NCBI GenBank assembly: GCA_964471115.1
Contig: CAYYFE010000003.1
Location: forward strand, 158,241 to 222,240
Length of the DNA: 64,000 bases
Reading direction: 5' to 3'
Source of the DNA: SYFT01 sp964471115
Lineage (GTDB): Bacteria > Acidobacteriota > Vicinamibacteria > Vicinamibacterales > SCN-69-37
Positions within the stretch are counted from its first letter, which is position 1; the number at the start of each line of letters is the position of its first letter. Of the stretch, positions 1-7,259 are shown in pieces. The notes under the pieces are model-generated. The model had not been told where the DNA came from. It saw only the letters and a program-made list of their open reading frames with translations, and searched no databases. A program made the translations under genes and the position numbers.

Positions 1-67
1 GGAGTGCGGAGTGCGGGGTGCGGGGTGCGGGGTGCGGGGTGCGGGGTGCGCAGTGCGGAGTGCGGGC
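1..67. repeat. GGAGTGC/GGGGTGC heptamer array
   Basis: About nine head-to-tail copies of a 7-nt unit (GGAGTGC, mostly the GGGGTGC variant). The same family recurs near 9.83, 30.53 and 33.26 kb. No gene is visible before the Nudix gene, so positions 1-120 hold only this array and a short leader. Confidence 0.9.
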
Positions 68-120
68 AACGCGGGAGGCCGGGGCGGCGTAATTGCTGGT
101 GAGGAGTCGACGCCCCGGCG

Positions 121-591
121 ATGCCCCGCAAAGAGAGCGCAGGCCTGATGATGTTCCGCCGCGCCGGCGCGGATCTGGTCGAGGTGTTGCTGGCGCATCC
201 GGGGGGACCCTACTGGACCGATCGGCACAGAGGGGCCTGGTCGATTCCCAAGGGCGGCCGCGATCCGCACGAGACGCCGCTCGAGGCGGCGATTCGCGAG
301 TTCCGGGAGGAGACGGGGTTTGAGCCCGGCGGCCCGTTCCACGCGCTGGGCCGGGTCACGCAACGTTCCGGCAAGGTCGTGCACGCCTGGGCCTTCGAAG
401 GTGATTGCGACCCGGCTGCCGCGGTCAGCATCATGACGGAGACCGAATGGCCCCCGCGCTCGGGCCGTGTGATCGTGATCCCGGAGATCGACCGCGTGGC
501 GTTTTTTCCCCTGGCCGACGCGCGCGTGGTCATCAACGCCGGGCAGGCCGTCCTGCTCGATCGGCTTGCCGCCTGGCTGAACCGCCGCTGA
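121..591 (+). CDS. Nudix hydrolase
   Basis: This 156-aa protein hydrolyses a nucleoside diphosphate linked to some moiety X; the substrate cannot be read from the sequence. The Nudix box GX5EX7REUXEEXGU is complete at about residues 44-67, with the metal-binding core REFREETGF. The N-terminal half (PGGPYW, then WSIPKGG just before the box) matches the compact MutT-like fold, and the length is normal for a single-domain member. GAGGAG at 101-106 could serve as ribosome binding site for the ATG at 121, though the spacing is long. The next gene starts only 11 nt after the stop, so the two may be cotranscribed. Family assignment is secure. Confidence 0.9.
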   Translation: MPRKESAGLMMFRRAGADLVEVLLAHPGGPYWTDRHRGAWSIPKGGRDPHETPLEAAIREFREETGFEPGGPFHALGRVTQRSGKVVHAWAFEGDCDPAAAVSIMTETEWPPRSGRVIVIPEIDRVAFFPLADARVVINAGQAVLLDRLAAWLNRR

Positions 592-602
592 CGAGCGGTA
601 CC

Positions 603-2732
603 ATGAAGCGCATGACGATTCCGCCGCCCCAGCGGCTGGTCACGCTGGCGTGGCGCGTCACGACGCTGATCTGGTGGGCCAACTTTGCGCTGACCACCCG
701 CTGGGCCGACGTCCCGGGCTCGGTGCATGGCGCCCGGCGGCCGTGGTTTCTCACCGCGCTGGCCCTCTTCACGCTGGTGGTCTGGTGGCCCCGGCGCGCC
801 CGTCGGGGCGATCAGGCCGGACCGTCCGGCGGCTGGCCGGTGGCCGCAGCCTGGGCCGTGGCGGCCGCAGGTGTCGTGATCCTGGCGGCCGCGTTCGTCA
901 CCTGGTTTCCACCGGCCGACTGGTCGCGCATCCCCATCCTGGACGACTGGCCGCCGCGCCTGCAGGCCACGCGCGAGTTTTTGGACGGCTTGCGCCTGGG
1001 ACTGGCGTCCGGCTGGCAGTGGTCCTTCCTCGGCGGCTATCACACCGGCAGTGACGTCACCCAGAGCCTCGGTCTGCTGGCGTGGGCGCCCATGACGCTC
1101 TTCGGGGACCTGCGCGGGTTTCATCTGCTGCACGCCCTGCTCTTTGCCGCGATTCCGCTGTTGCTGTGGCGCGATCTGACGCTGGACGAACGGGCGCCGG
1201 GACACCGGACCGTTGCGCTGACCAGCGTCGGCATCGGCAGCGTGCTGGCCGCCAGCTACTCGTACATGTTGATCCGCTCCGGCGACACCAACTCGCTGGC
1301 GGGGGCGGTGCTCGTGTTGTCCACGCTGCTGGGCGCCCACGCGGCGCGGCAGGGCCGGTGGTGGGGCCATGCGTGGCTGGTCGTCAGTCTCGCGCTGACC
1401 GCCTGGTCACACGCCGGCTCGTACATGTACGCGCTGGTGTACCTGGCGGGAGACGCGCTGCTGGCCCGCGACTGGCGCTCGGGGCGCCGCGCCGTGGTCG
1501 CGGCGGTGGCCGCGCAGCTGGCCGTCCTGCCCATGACCTGGGAATCCTGGCGCTACCCTCACCTGTTCCAGTTCAACAACGTGTTGTTCACGCCTCCCGA
1601 CTCGATCGACTGGGCCGCGGTGCTGCGCAAGGTGGCCTACAACGTCGAGCTGTTGTGGCTGCCGGGGCGGTGGGCCAACGACTACGGCGCACTCGCGTTG
1701 ATCCTGCTGCCGGTGACGGTGGCGCTGGCCTGGGCCGACCGATCCCGCGCGCGGTTCTACGCGGTGGCGGCGTTGGCGACCGTGGCGATGATGCGCCTGA
1801 ACGATCCGCACTTCGGGTACGCCTTCATCCGCCCCATTCACATGTTCCCGGTGCTGCTGGGGCCGGTCATCGCCGCCGCGCTGGTGCGCTACGGCGGAGG
1901 CGCGATGACGGCGGCCGGGCTGCTGACCACGGTCGTCTTCCTGCAGCTGTGGTGGCAACCCGTCCCCCACATCGACTCGGTGCGCGACGTGCACCCCGGC
2001 CTCGTCGAACGGGCCCGGGCGGCTGAGGGGGCGCTGGTCCTGGTCGAGAACAATCCGCACCGCAACACCAATGCGGAGCCCGGCGGCGAAACCGCGCCGT
2101 CACTGACCGGCAACCACTACGAAGCCCTGCTCGCGCACGAAACCGGCCGCCGCCTGTACGCGGGGTACTGGGACGGCTGGCAGTGGAATCCGTGGCGCGG
2201 CCAGATGCTCAGCGGCGGGACGTGGCAGGGGCGGTCCCTCGCTCGTGTGCCGCCCGACGCGTTCATCGCGGAACTCGACCGCTTCGGGATCGTGGATCTG
2301 TTCGTATGGGCGCCGGTCAGCCGCGAGTACTTCGCCGCCGACGCGCGCTACACCCTCGTGTGGCAGGAGGGGCCCTGGACGCAGTTCCGCCGCGCGGGTG
2401 TCGACACGCGCGAGGTGGTGACGACCGGGGGCCAGGCGGACCTGCAGGATCGCTCGCTGGCCGGCGCGCGTGTCGCGCTCCGGCAGGTGCCGGCCGGCTC
2501 GCCGGTCATCGTGCGGACGAACTACCACCCGGCCTTTGAGGCCCGGGCGGGCGGCCGGCGCCTCGCCACACGCGACGTCGACGGGTTACTCGCCTTCGAC
2601 GCGCCCTGTGCGGACGCCTGCGTGGTGGACCTCGTCTATCCGCGCCGGGCGTGGCTCTGGCTCGTCGCGCTGGGCGGCTTGATCGCCGGACTGATCGCGG
2701 CGCGTTACGACTTCGGAATGGTCCAGAAGTAG
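603..2732 (+). CDS. multi-pass membrane protein, GT-C-like
   Basis: A 709-aa integral membrane protein. Hydrophobic helices fill roughly residues 10-440, a soluble and probably extracytoplasmic domain lies at about 440-680, and one last helix (AWLWLVALGGLIAGLIAA) comes before the C-terminus. This many-helix core plus late soluble domain plus terminal helix resembles GT-C glycosyltransferases and YfhO-like proteins, but I find no diagnostic acidic motif I would trust. I chose the ATG at 603 because the hydrophobic N-terminus begins there; the open frame continues upstream inside the Nudix gene. The last 28 bases overlap the 3' end of the convergent methyltransferase gene. Function is unknown; polyprenyl-linked sugar transfer would be a guess. 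Confidence 0.6.
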   Translation: MKRMTIPPPQRLVTLAWRVTTLIWWANFALTTRWADVPGSVHGARRPWFLTALALFTLVVWWPRRARRGDQAGPSGGWPVAAAWAVAAAGVVILAAAFVTWFPPADWSRIPILDDWPPRLQATREFLDGLRLGLASGWQWSFLGGYHTGSDVTQSLGLLAWAPMTLFGDLRGFHLLHALLFAAIPLLLWRDLTLDERAPGHRTVALTSVGIGSVLAASYSYMLIRSGDTNSLAGAVLVLSTLLGAHAARQGRWWGHAWLVVSLALTAWSHAGSYMYALVYLAGDALLARDWRSGRRAVVAAVAAQLAVLPMTWESWRYPHLFQFNNVLFTPPDSIDWAAVLRKVAYNVELLWLPGRWANDYGALALILLPVTVALAWADRSRARFYAVAALATVAMMRLNDPHFGYAFIRPIHMFPVLLGPVIAAALVRYGGGAMTAAGLLTTVVFLQLWWQPVPHIDSVRDVHPGLVERARAAEGALVLVENNPHRNTNAEPGGETAPSLTGNHYEALLAHETGRRLYAGYWDGWQWNPWRGQMLSGGTWQGRSLARVPPDAFIAELDRFGIVDLFVWAPVSREYFAADARYTLVWQEGPWTQFRRAGVDTREVVTTGGQADLQDRSLAGARVALRQVPAGSPVIVRTNYHPAFEARAGGRRLATRDVDGLLAFDAPCADACVVDLVYPRRAWLWLVALGGLIAGLIAARYDFGMVQK

Positions 2733-3262
2733 ATCATCCGGCCATCCACTTCCATCGTCTTTTCCGGCTCCCACTCGCCCATGTCGAAGCTGTTCGACAC
2801 GATGCGCGTGCCGGGGCGCAATTCCTTCATGAGCTTCGGGATCAACTTCACGTTGAGCGACGGCAGCAGGTAGAGCGTCACGACGGACGCCTCGCGCAGG
2901 CTCGTGCTGTCGGCGAAGATGTCCGCGTTCATGAACTTGACCTTGTCGGTCACGCCGGCGGCCACGGCGTTTTCGTTGGATTCCTTGATGCGCTGCGGAT
3001 CGATGTCGATGCCCACGCCCCGCGCGCCGAACTGTTTGGCCGCCGTGATGACGATGCGGCCGTCGCCGCAGCCGAGGTCGTAGACGACGTCATTCTTGGA
3101 GACGTTCGCCATCTTGAGCATGGCGTCCACCACGGCCTGTGGCGTCGGCACGAAGATCACGTCGGGGCTGCGCAGGCCGGCCTGCGCCTGTGCGTGGGGC
3201 GAAGTCTGCGTGAGACCGATGACGAGCAGGGCCAGGGCCACTGAGGACAGTCGCTTCAGCAT
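2705..3262 (-). CDS. secreted class I SAM-dependent methyltransferase
   Basis: A 185-aa protein with an N-terminal signal peptide (hydrophobic about residues 5-20, then SPHAQA) followed by a small Rossmann methyltransferase. Motif I is VVYDLGCGDGRIV, the acidic motif II follows as GVGIDIDP, and the next strand carries the D of FMNADIF. An AGGAG lies about 9 nt before the ATG at 3262. An exported SAM-binding protein is odd because SAM is cytoplasmic, but such proteins are seen in this phylum and may act on a membrane substrate or be retained as an anchored protein. It starts 21 nt after the REC-PP2C stop, so the two form an operon. Substrate unknown. Confidence 0.75.
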   Translation of the reverse strand: MLKRLSSVALALLVIGLTQTSPHAQAQAGLRSPDVIFVPTPQAVVDAMLKMANVSKNDVVYDLGCGDGRIVITAAKQFGARGVGIDIDPQRIKESNENAVAAGVTDKVKFMNADIFADSTSLREASVVTLYLLPSLNVKLIPKLMKELRPGTRIVSNSFDMGEWEPEKTMEVDGRMIYFWTIPKS

Positions 3263-3283
3263 GAGGTGATCTCCTGTCCGCGA

Positions 3284-4408
3284 TTATAGCCGTTCGACGA
3301 CGATCAGCGTGGCGTCGTCCTGGGCATCACCGCCGGTCCAGGTGATGACGGCCGACGTCAGGGCCTCGGCCAGCGTCTCGGCGGAGCCGCGCGGCGTCGC
3401 CTGCGCCAGCGCGGCGAGGGGATCCTCGCCGAATTCCTCATCGTCGCCGTTGCGGGCTTCCGTGAACCCGTCGGTGTAGCAGATCAGTCGATCGCCGGGG
3501 CCGAACGTCGCCTTGCCGGTGGTGTACGTCCAGTCCGGTGAGACGCCCAGCACCAGGCCCGTCGGCGGCAGGCGCTCGAGTGTGCCGTCGGCGCGGACGA
3601 TCAGCGGGGGATTGTGCCCGGCGTTGGCATAGGTGACCGTGCCCTGATCGAGATCGATCACGACGTACGCAAACGTCACGAACTTGCCCGAGGCGATGTT
3701 GCGGCAGAGCAGACGGTTGACCGAGCCGCACAGGTCGTGGGGTTCGGTGGCCGGGGTCGCGAAGGCGCGCACGGCCGCCTGCAGGTTCGACATGAGCAAC
3801 GCGGCGGGCAGCCCCTTGCCCACGACGTCGGCGATGGACACCGCGAGGCGGTTGTCGCTGAAGCGGATGACGTCGTAACAGTCGCCGCCGATGCCGGCCG
3901 CCGGCGTCCAGCGCGCCGCCACCTGGCAGCCGGCCAGCGTCGGCATCGCCGCCGGCAGCAGCGCGCGTTGTATCTGCCGCGCTTCCTCGTAGTCGCGCGA
4001 AAACCGCGCGTCGCGGCGGCGCGCGGCCTGGCCCTCGGCCACCTCGCGTGTCACCACGTCGACCAGCGTCGTGTCATCCCACGGCTTCTGCACGAAACTG
4101 CGCGCACCCCGGCGCATCGCTTCCACGGCCGTCTCGATGCTGCCCCAGCCGGTCATGACCACCACCGGCAGCGCGGCATCCTTCGTGCGCACCCGTTCGA
4201 GCAGGTCCAGGCCTTCCTTGCCCGACGTCGTGTCGCGCGTGTAGTTCAGGTCCATCAGCAGCAGGTCGTACGGCCGCTCGGCCACGCGCGTCAGGACGCC
4301 GTCCACCGTCCCTTCCAGGTCGGTGTCGAAGCCCGCGTCCATCAACAGCAGGCGGAGCGCCTGCAGGATGTCGGGCTGGTCGTCGGCAACAAGAATGCGC
4401 GCGGACAC
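3284..4408 (-). CDS. response regulator with SpoIIE-type PP2C phosphatase output
   Basis: The 374-aa protein has a receiver domain (residues 4-120, phospho-acceptor D53 in LLMDLNYTRD) and an RsbU/SpoIIE-like PP2C phosphatase domain (about 150-374). The PP2C metal-site motifs are visible: GGDCYDV, SIADVVGKGLPAALLMS, NAGHNPP and CYTDGFTEA. Such proteins dephosphorylate anti-sigma-antagonist proteins in partner-switching cascades; no STAS or anti-sigma partner is in the window. I chose GTG at 4408 because the conserved receiver starts there; the open frame reads up to 4570, into the divergent gene. Its receiver is a close relative of the one in the divergent NtrC-type gene (shared DLNYTRDTTSG), which suggests duplication and possibly a shared kinase. 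Confidence 0.88.
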   Translation of the reverse strand: MSARILVADDQPDILQALRLLLMDAGFDTDLEGTVDGVLTRVAERPYDLLLMDLNYTRDTTSGKEGLDLLERVRTKDAALPVVVMTGWGSIETAVEAMRRGARSFVQKPWDDTTLVDVVTREVAEGQAARRRDARFSRDYEEARQIQRALLPAAMPTLAGCQVAARWTPAAGIGGDCYDVIRFSDNRLAVSIADVVGKGLPAALLMSNLQAAVRAFATPATEPHDLCGSVNRLLCRNIASGKFVTFAYVVIDLDQGTVTYANAGHNPPLIVRADGTLERLPPTGLVLGVSPDWTYTTGKATFGPGDRLICYTDGFTEARNGDDEEFGEDPLAALAQATPRGSAETLAEALTSAVITWTGGDAQDDATLIVVERL

Positions 4409-4445
4409 GTCGAACGCACCTACAAGCCTCGTGCCACACCCGGAG

Positions 4446-4462
4446 TTGGCACGGGATTTCCT
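4446..4462 (+). promoter_or_regulatory. candidate sigma-54 promoter
   Basis: TTGGCACGGGATTTCCT matches the YTGGCACGRNNNTTGCW consensus except for C instead of G in the -12 GC. It reads toward the NtrC-type gene, about 100 nt before its start. The near-perfect -24 box supports it; the imperfect -12 box is the weakness. Confidence 0.45.
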
Positions 4463-4507
4463 TTCCAGAGGTGTGAACCGCCGGTTTTCCGGGATGGACC
4501 GAGGGAT

Positions 4508-4525
4508 AATCCCGAATCTGGGATT
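4508..4525. promoter_or_regulatory. inverted repeat, candidate operator
   Basis: AATCCC-N6-GGGATT is a perfect 6-bp inverted repeat in the 152-bp divergent promoter region between the two response-regulator genes, 36 nt before the NtrC-type start. It could be a binding site for the Fis-type HTH encoded next door. No binding evidence exists in the sequence itself. Confidence 0.35.
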
Positions 4526-4560
4526 CCTGGAAGCGGGAATCGGGAACAAGGGAGTCAGGA

Positions 4561-5925
4561 TTGCCGACACATCAGGGCCGCGTGCTCGTGGCCGACGACC
4601 AGACCGACGTCCTCAATGCTCTGCGGCTGCTGCTGGGTGGGGAGGGGTATGACGTGACGACCGTCACGTCACCGTCGGAACTGGTGTCGACCCTGGAAGG
4701 CGCGGACTTCGACGTGGCGCTCATCGACCTCAACTACACGCGCGACACGACGTCGGGCCAGGAAGGCTTCGCCCTGCTCGACCGGATGAAGGCGATCGAC
4801 CCGACGCTGCCGGTGCTGGTGATGACCGGGTGGAGCAGCGTGGCAGGCGCGGTGGAAGCCATGCGCCGCGGCGCGCGCGACTACATCGAGAAGCCGTGGG
4901 ACGACGAGAAGCTGCTGGTGGCGGTGCAGACGCAGCTCGAACTGCGACGGGCGCTGCGGCGGAGCCGGCGGCTGCAGGAGGAAAACGCGCGGCTGCACCG
5001 GCGTGACCTGCCCACGTTCATCGCCGAAGCGCCGTCGATGAAGCAGGTGCGCGAGACCATCGAGCGCGTCGCGCCGTCTGATGCCACGGTGCTGATCACC
5101 GGGGAACACGGCACGGGCAAGGAGGTGGTGGCGAGCCTGCTGCACCGGTTGTCGCAGCGCGCCTCCAAGCCGCTGGTCACGATGAACGCCGGCGGACTGT
5201 CGGAAGGCGTGGCCGAAAGCGAACTGTTCGGCCACGTGAAAGGCGCGTTTACCGACGCCCGCACCGATCGTATCGGCTGTTTTGAACTGGCCGATGAAGG
5301 GACGCTTTTTCTCGACGAGATCGCGAACATGCCGGCGCGGCTGCAGCCCAAGCTGTTGCGCGTGTTGCAGACCGGCGAAGTCCAGAAGGTCGGGTCGTCG
5401 CGCGTGATCTTCGTCAACGTTCGCGTGATTTCGGCGACCAACGCCGACCTGCCGGGAGAAATCGCGGCCGGCCGGTTCCGCGAAGACCTGCTGTACCGCC
5501 TGAACACGGTCGTCATTCATCTGCCGCCGCTGCGCGAGCGGCGTGAGGACATCCTGCCGCTGGCCGAGCATTACCTCGGACGGTATGCGGAGCGTTACAA
5601 GCGGACCTTCGAAGGGTTCGATCGGTCGGCGCGGCAGGCGCTCGACACGCACCTCTGGCCGGGCAACGTCCGCGAACTGGGCCACGCGATCGAACGCGCC
5701 GTGCTGATGGCGCGCACGCCGCTCATCACCGCCCAGGACCTCGGCCTGCAGACCGCCGGCGCGCCTGGCGCGGCCAACGTGGAGGACATGACCCTGGAGC
5801 AGTCCGAGAAACTGTTCATCCAGAAGGTCCTGGCCAAACACGGCGGCGACGTGCGCAAGGCGGCCGAGCAGCTGGGCGTCAGCCGGTCGGCGTTGTACCG
5901 GCGCCTGCAGTACTTCGGGTTATGA
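4561..5925 (+). CDS. NtrC-family sigma-54-dependent response regulator
   Basis: The 454-aa protein has the classical three domains: receiver (residues 7-122, D56, T89, K111), AAA+ ATPase (about 155-385; Walker A GEHGTGKE 181-188, Walker B TLFLDE 248-253) and a Fis-type HTH (about 415-454, LGVSRSALYRRL). It would activate RNA polymerase-sigma-54 at its targets. The sigma-54-contacting loop reads GAFTDA (228-233), where the textbook motif is GAFTGA; this variant occurs in a recognised subgroup, so activity is not excluded. The start is TTG at 4561, with AAGGGAG at 4548-4554 just upstream. The histidine kinase gene overlaps its stop by 4 nt (ATGA), so the two form a two-component pair resembling NtrX/NtrY. 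Confidence 0.92.
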   Translation: MPTHQGRVLVADDQTDVLNALRLLLGGEGYDVTTVTSPSELVSTLEGADFDVALIDLNYTRDTTSGQEGFALLDRMKAIDPTLPVLVMTGWSSVAGAVEAMRRGARDYIEKPWDDEKLLVAVQTQLELRRALRRSRRLQEENARLHRRDLPTFIAEAPSMKQVRETIERVAPSDATVLITGEHGTGKEVVASLLHRLSQRASKPLVTMNAGGLSEGVAESELFGHVKGAFTDARTDRIGCFELADEGTLFLDEIANMPARLQPKLLRVLQTGEVQKVGSSRVIFVNVRVISATNADLPGEIAAGRFREDLLYRLNTVVIHLPPLRERREDILPLAEHYLGRYAERYKRTFEGFDRSARQALDTHLWPGNVRELGHAIERAVLMARTPLITAQDLGLQTAGAPGAANVEDMTLEQSEKLFIQKVLAKHGGDVRKAAEQLGVSRSALYRRLQYFGL

Positions 5926-7259
5926 CGGGGCGCGGAGCGCCCCAGGCGCGCAATCTCGAGCTGGCGCTGACGCTGCTGGTGCTGGGCGGCGCCGCCCCGG
6001 CCGTCATCGTCGCGCTGTTTTTCCTCTGGCGGCAGTCCTATCCGCCCGAGGTCGTCTGGACGCTGACCGCGCTGATCCTCGTCGTGTGGATCGCGGCGGC
6101 GTCCACCGCGCGGCAACTCGTCGTCCGGTCCCTCAATCTCATCGCCAATCTGCTGGGCGCGCTGCGCGAGGGGGACTACTCCATCCGCGGCCTGAGCGCC
6201 CGCAGCGGCAGTTCGATGGCGATGGTCATGCGCGAGGTGAACGACCTCGGCACGACGCTGCAGCGCCAGCGCACGGAGGCCGTGGAGTCCACCGTGCTCC
6301 TCACGCACGTGATGGAGGAGATCGGCGTGGCCGTGTTCGCGTTCGACCCGACGCACCAGCTGCTGCTCGTCAACCGCGCGGGTGAGCGGTTGTTCGGGCG
6401 ATCGTCGGCCGATCTGCTCGGCGCGCCGGCGTCCTCGATGGGAGTCGACGAGTACCTGTCGGGGGATCCCCGTCGTCTCGTCGATCGATCCTTCAACGGC
6501 CGGCAGGGCCGCTACGAAGTGCGGCGCGCGATGTTCTACCGCGACGGACGCCCGCACCACCTGATCGTGATCGCCGACCTCAGCCAGGCCCTGCGCGAAG
6601 AGGAGCAGGCGGCGTGGCAGCGCATCGTGCGCGTGTTGTCCCACGAGATCAACAACTCGCTGACGCCCATCAAGTCGATCGCGCACTCGCTGCGTCGCAT
6701 CGTCGATCGCGCCGAGGCGTTCCCGCGGCAGGATGAGGTGTCGCAGGGGCTGTCGCTCATCGAGGAGCGGTCGGGCGCGCTGGGCCGCTTCCTGCGGTCG
6801 TACGCGCAGCTGGCGCGCCTGCCCAAGCCGCAGCCTAAACCGCTGCGTGTGGCCGAACTGATGTCGCGGATCGTCGAACTCGAGAAGCGCCTGCCGGTGG
6901 TCGTCGCGCCGTCGGTGGATGCACCGCTCGTGGCCGACTCCGATCAGCTGGAACAGGCGCTCATCAACATCGTGCGCAACGCCGTCGACGCGTCACTGGA
7001 GACCGGCGGCGGTGTGGCCGTGGGCTGGCGGCCCGATGGCGACTGGATTGAAATCACGGTTGACGACGAAGGCAAGGGGTTGCCCGACACGTCGAACCTG
7101 TTCGTGCCGTTTTTCACGACCAAGCCGAATGGCTCGGGCATCGGGCTGGCCCTCAGCCGTCAGATCGCCGAAGCCCACGGCGGCACGATCACGCTGGCCA
7201 ACCGCGTGAATCAACCCGGCTGCCGCGCGACGATCCGTCTGCCCGCCGGCGCGCGCTAA
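5922..7259 (+). CDS. NtrY-like sensor histidine kinase
   Basis: A 445-aa kinase with two transmembrane helices (about 13-36 and 46-62), a HAMP-like linker (about 65-120), a PAS domain (about 125-220), a HisKA domain with H241 in LSHEINNSLTPIKS, and an HATPase domain (N box NIVRNAVDAS, then DDEGKGLP and GSGIGLAL). The HEINNSLTPI phosphorylation motif is characteristic of the NtrY branch. The very short extracytoplasmic loop between the helices suggests it senses membrane or cytoplasmic cues, probably through PAS. It is translationally coupled to the NtrC-type gene and may also serve the paralogous receiver of the divergent PP2C regulator. Its stop is shared with the convergent gene through CTAA (7256-7259). 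Confidence 0.9.
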   Translation: MTGRGAPQARNLELALTLLVLGGAAPAVIVALFFLWRQSYPPEVVWTLTALILVVWIAAASTARQLVVRSLNLIANLLGALREGDYSIRGLSARSGSSMAMVMREVNDLGTTLQRQRTEAVESTVLLTHVMEEIGVAVFAFDPTHQLLLVNRAGERLFGRSSADLLGAPASSMGVDEYLSGDPRRLVDRSFNGRQGRYEVRRAMFYRDGRPHHLIVIADLSQALREEEQAAWQRIVRVLSHEINNSLTPIKSIAHSLRRIVDRAEAFPRQDEVSQGLSLIEERSGALGRFLRSYAQLARLPKPQPKPLRVAELMSRIVELEKRLPVVVAPSVDAPLVADSDQLEQALINIVRNAVDASLETGGGVAVGWRPDGDWIEITVDDEGKGLPDTSNLFVPFFTTKPNGSGIGLALSRQIAEAHGGTITLANRVNQPGCRATIRLPAGAR

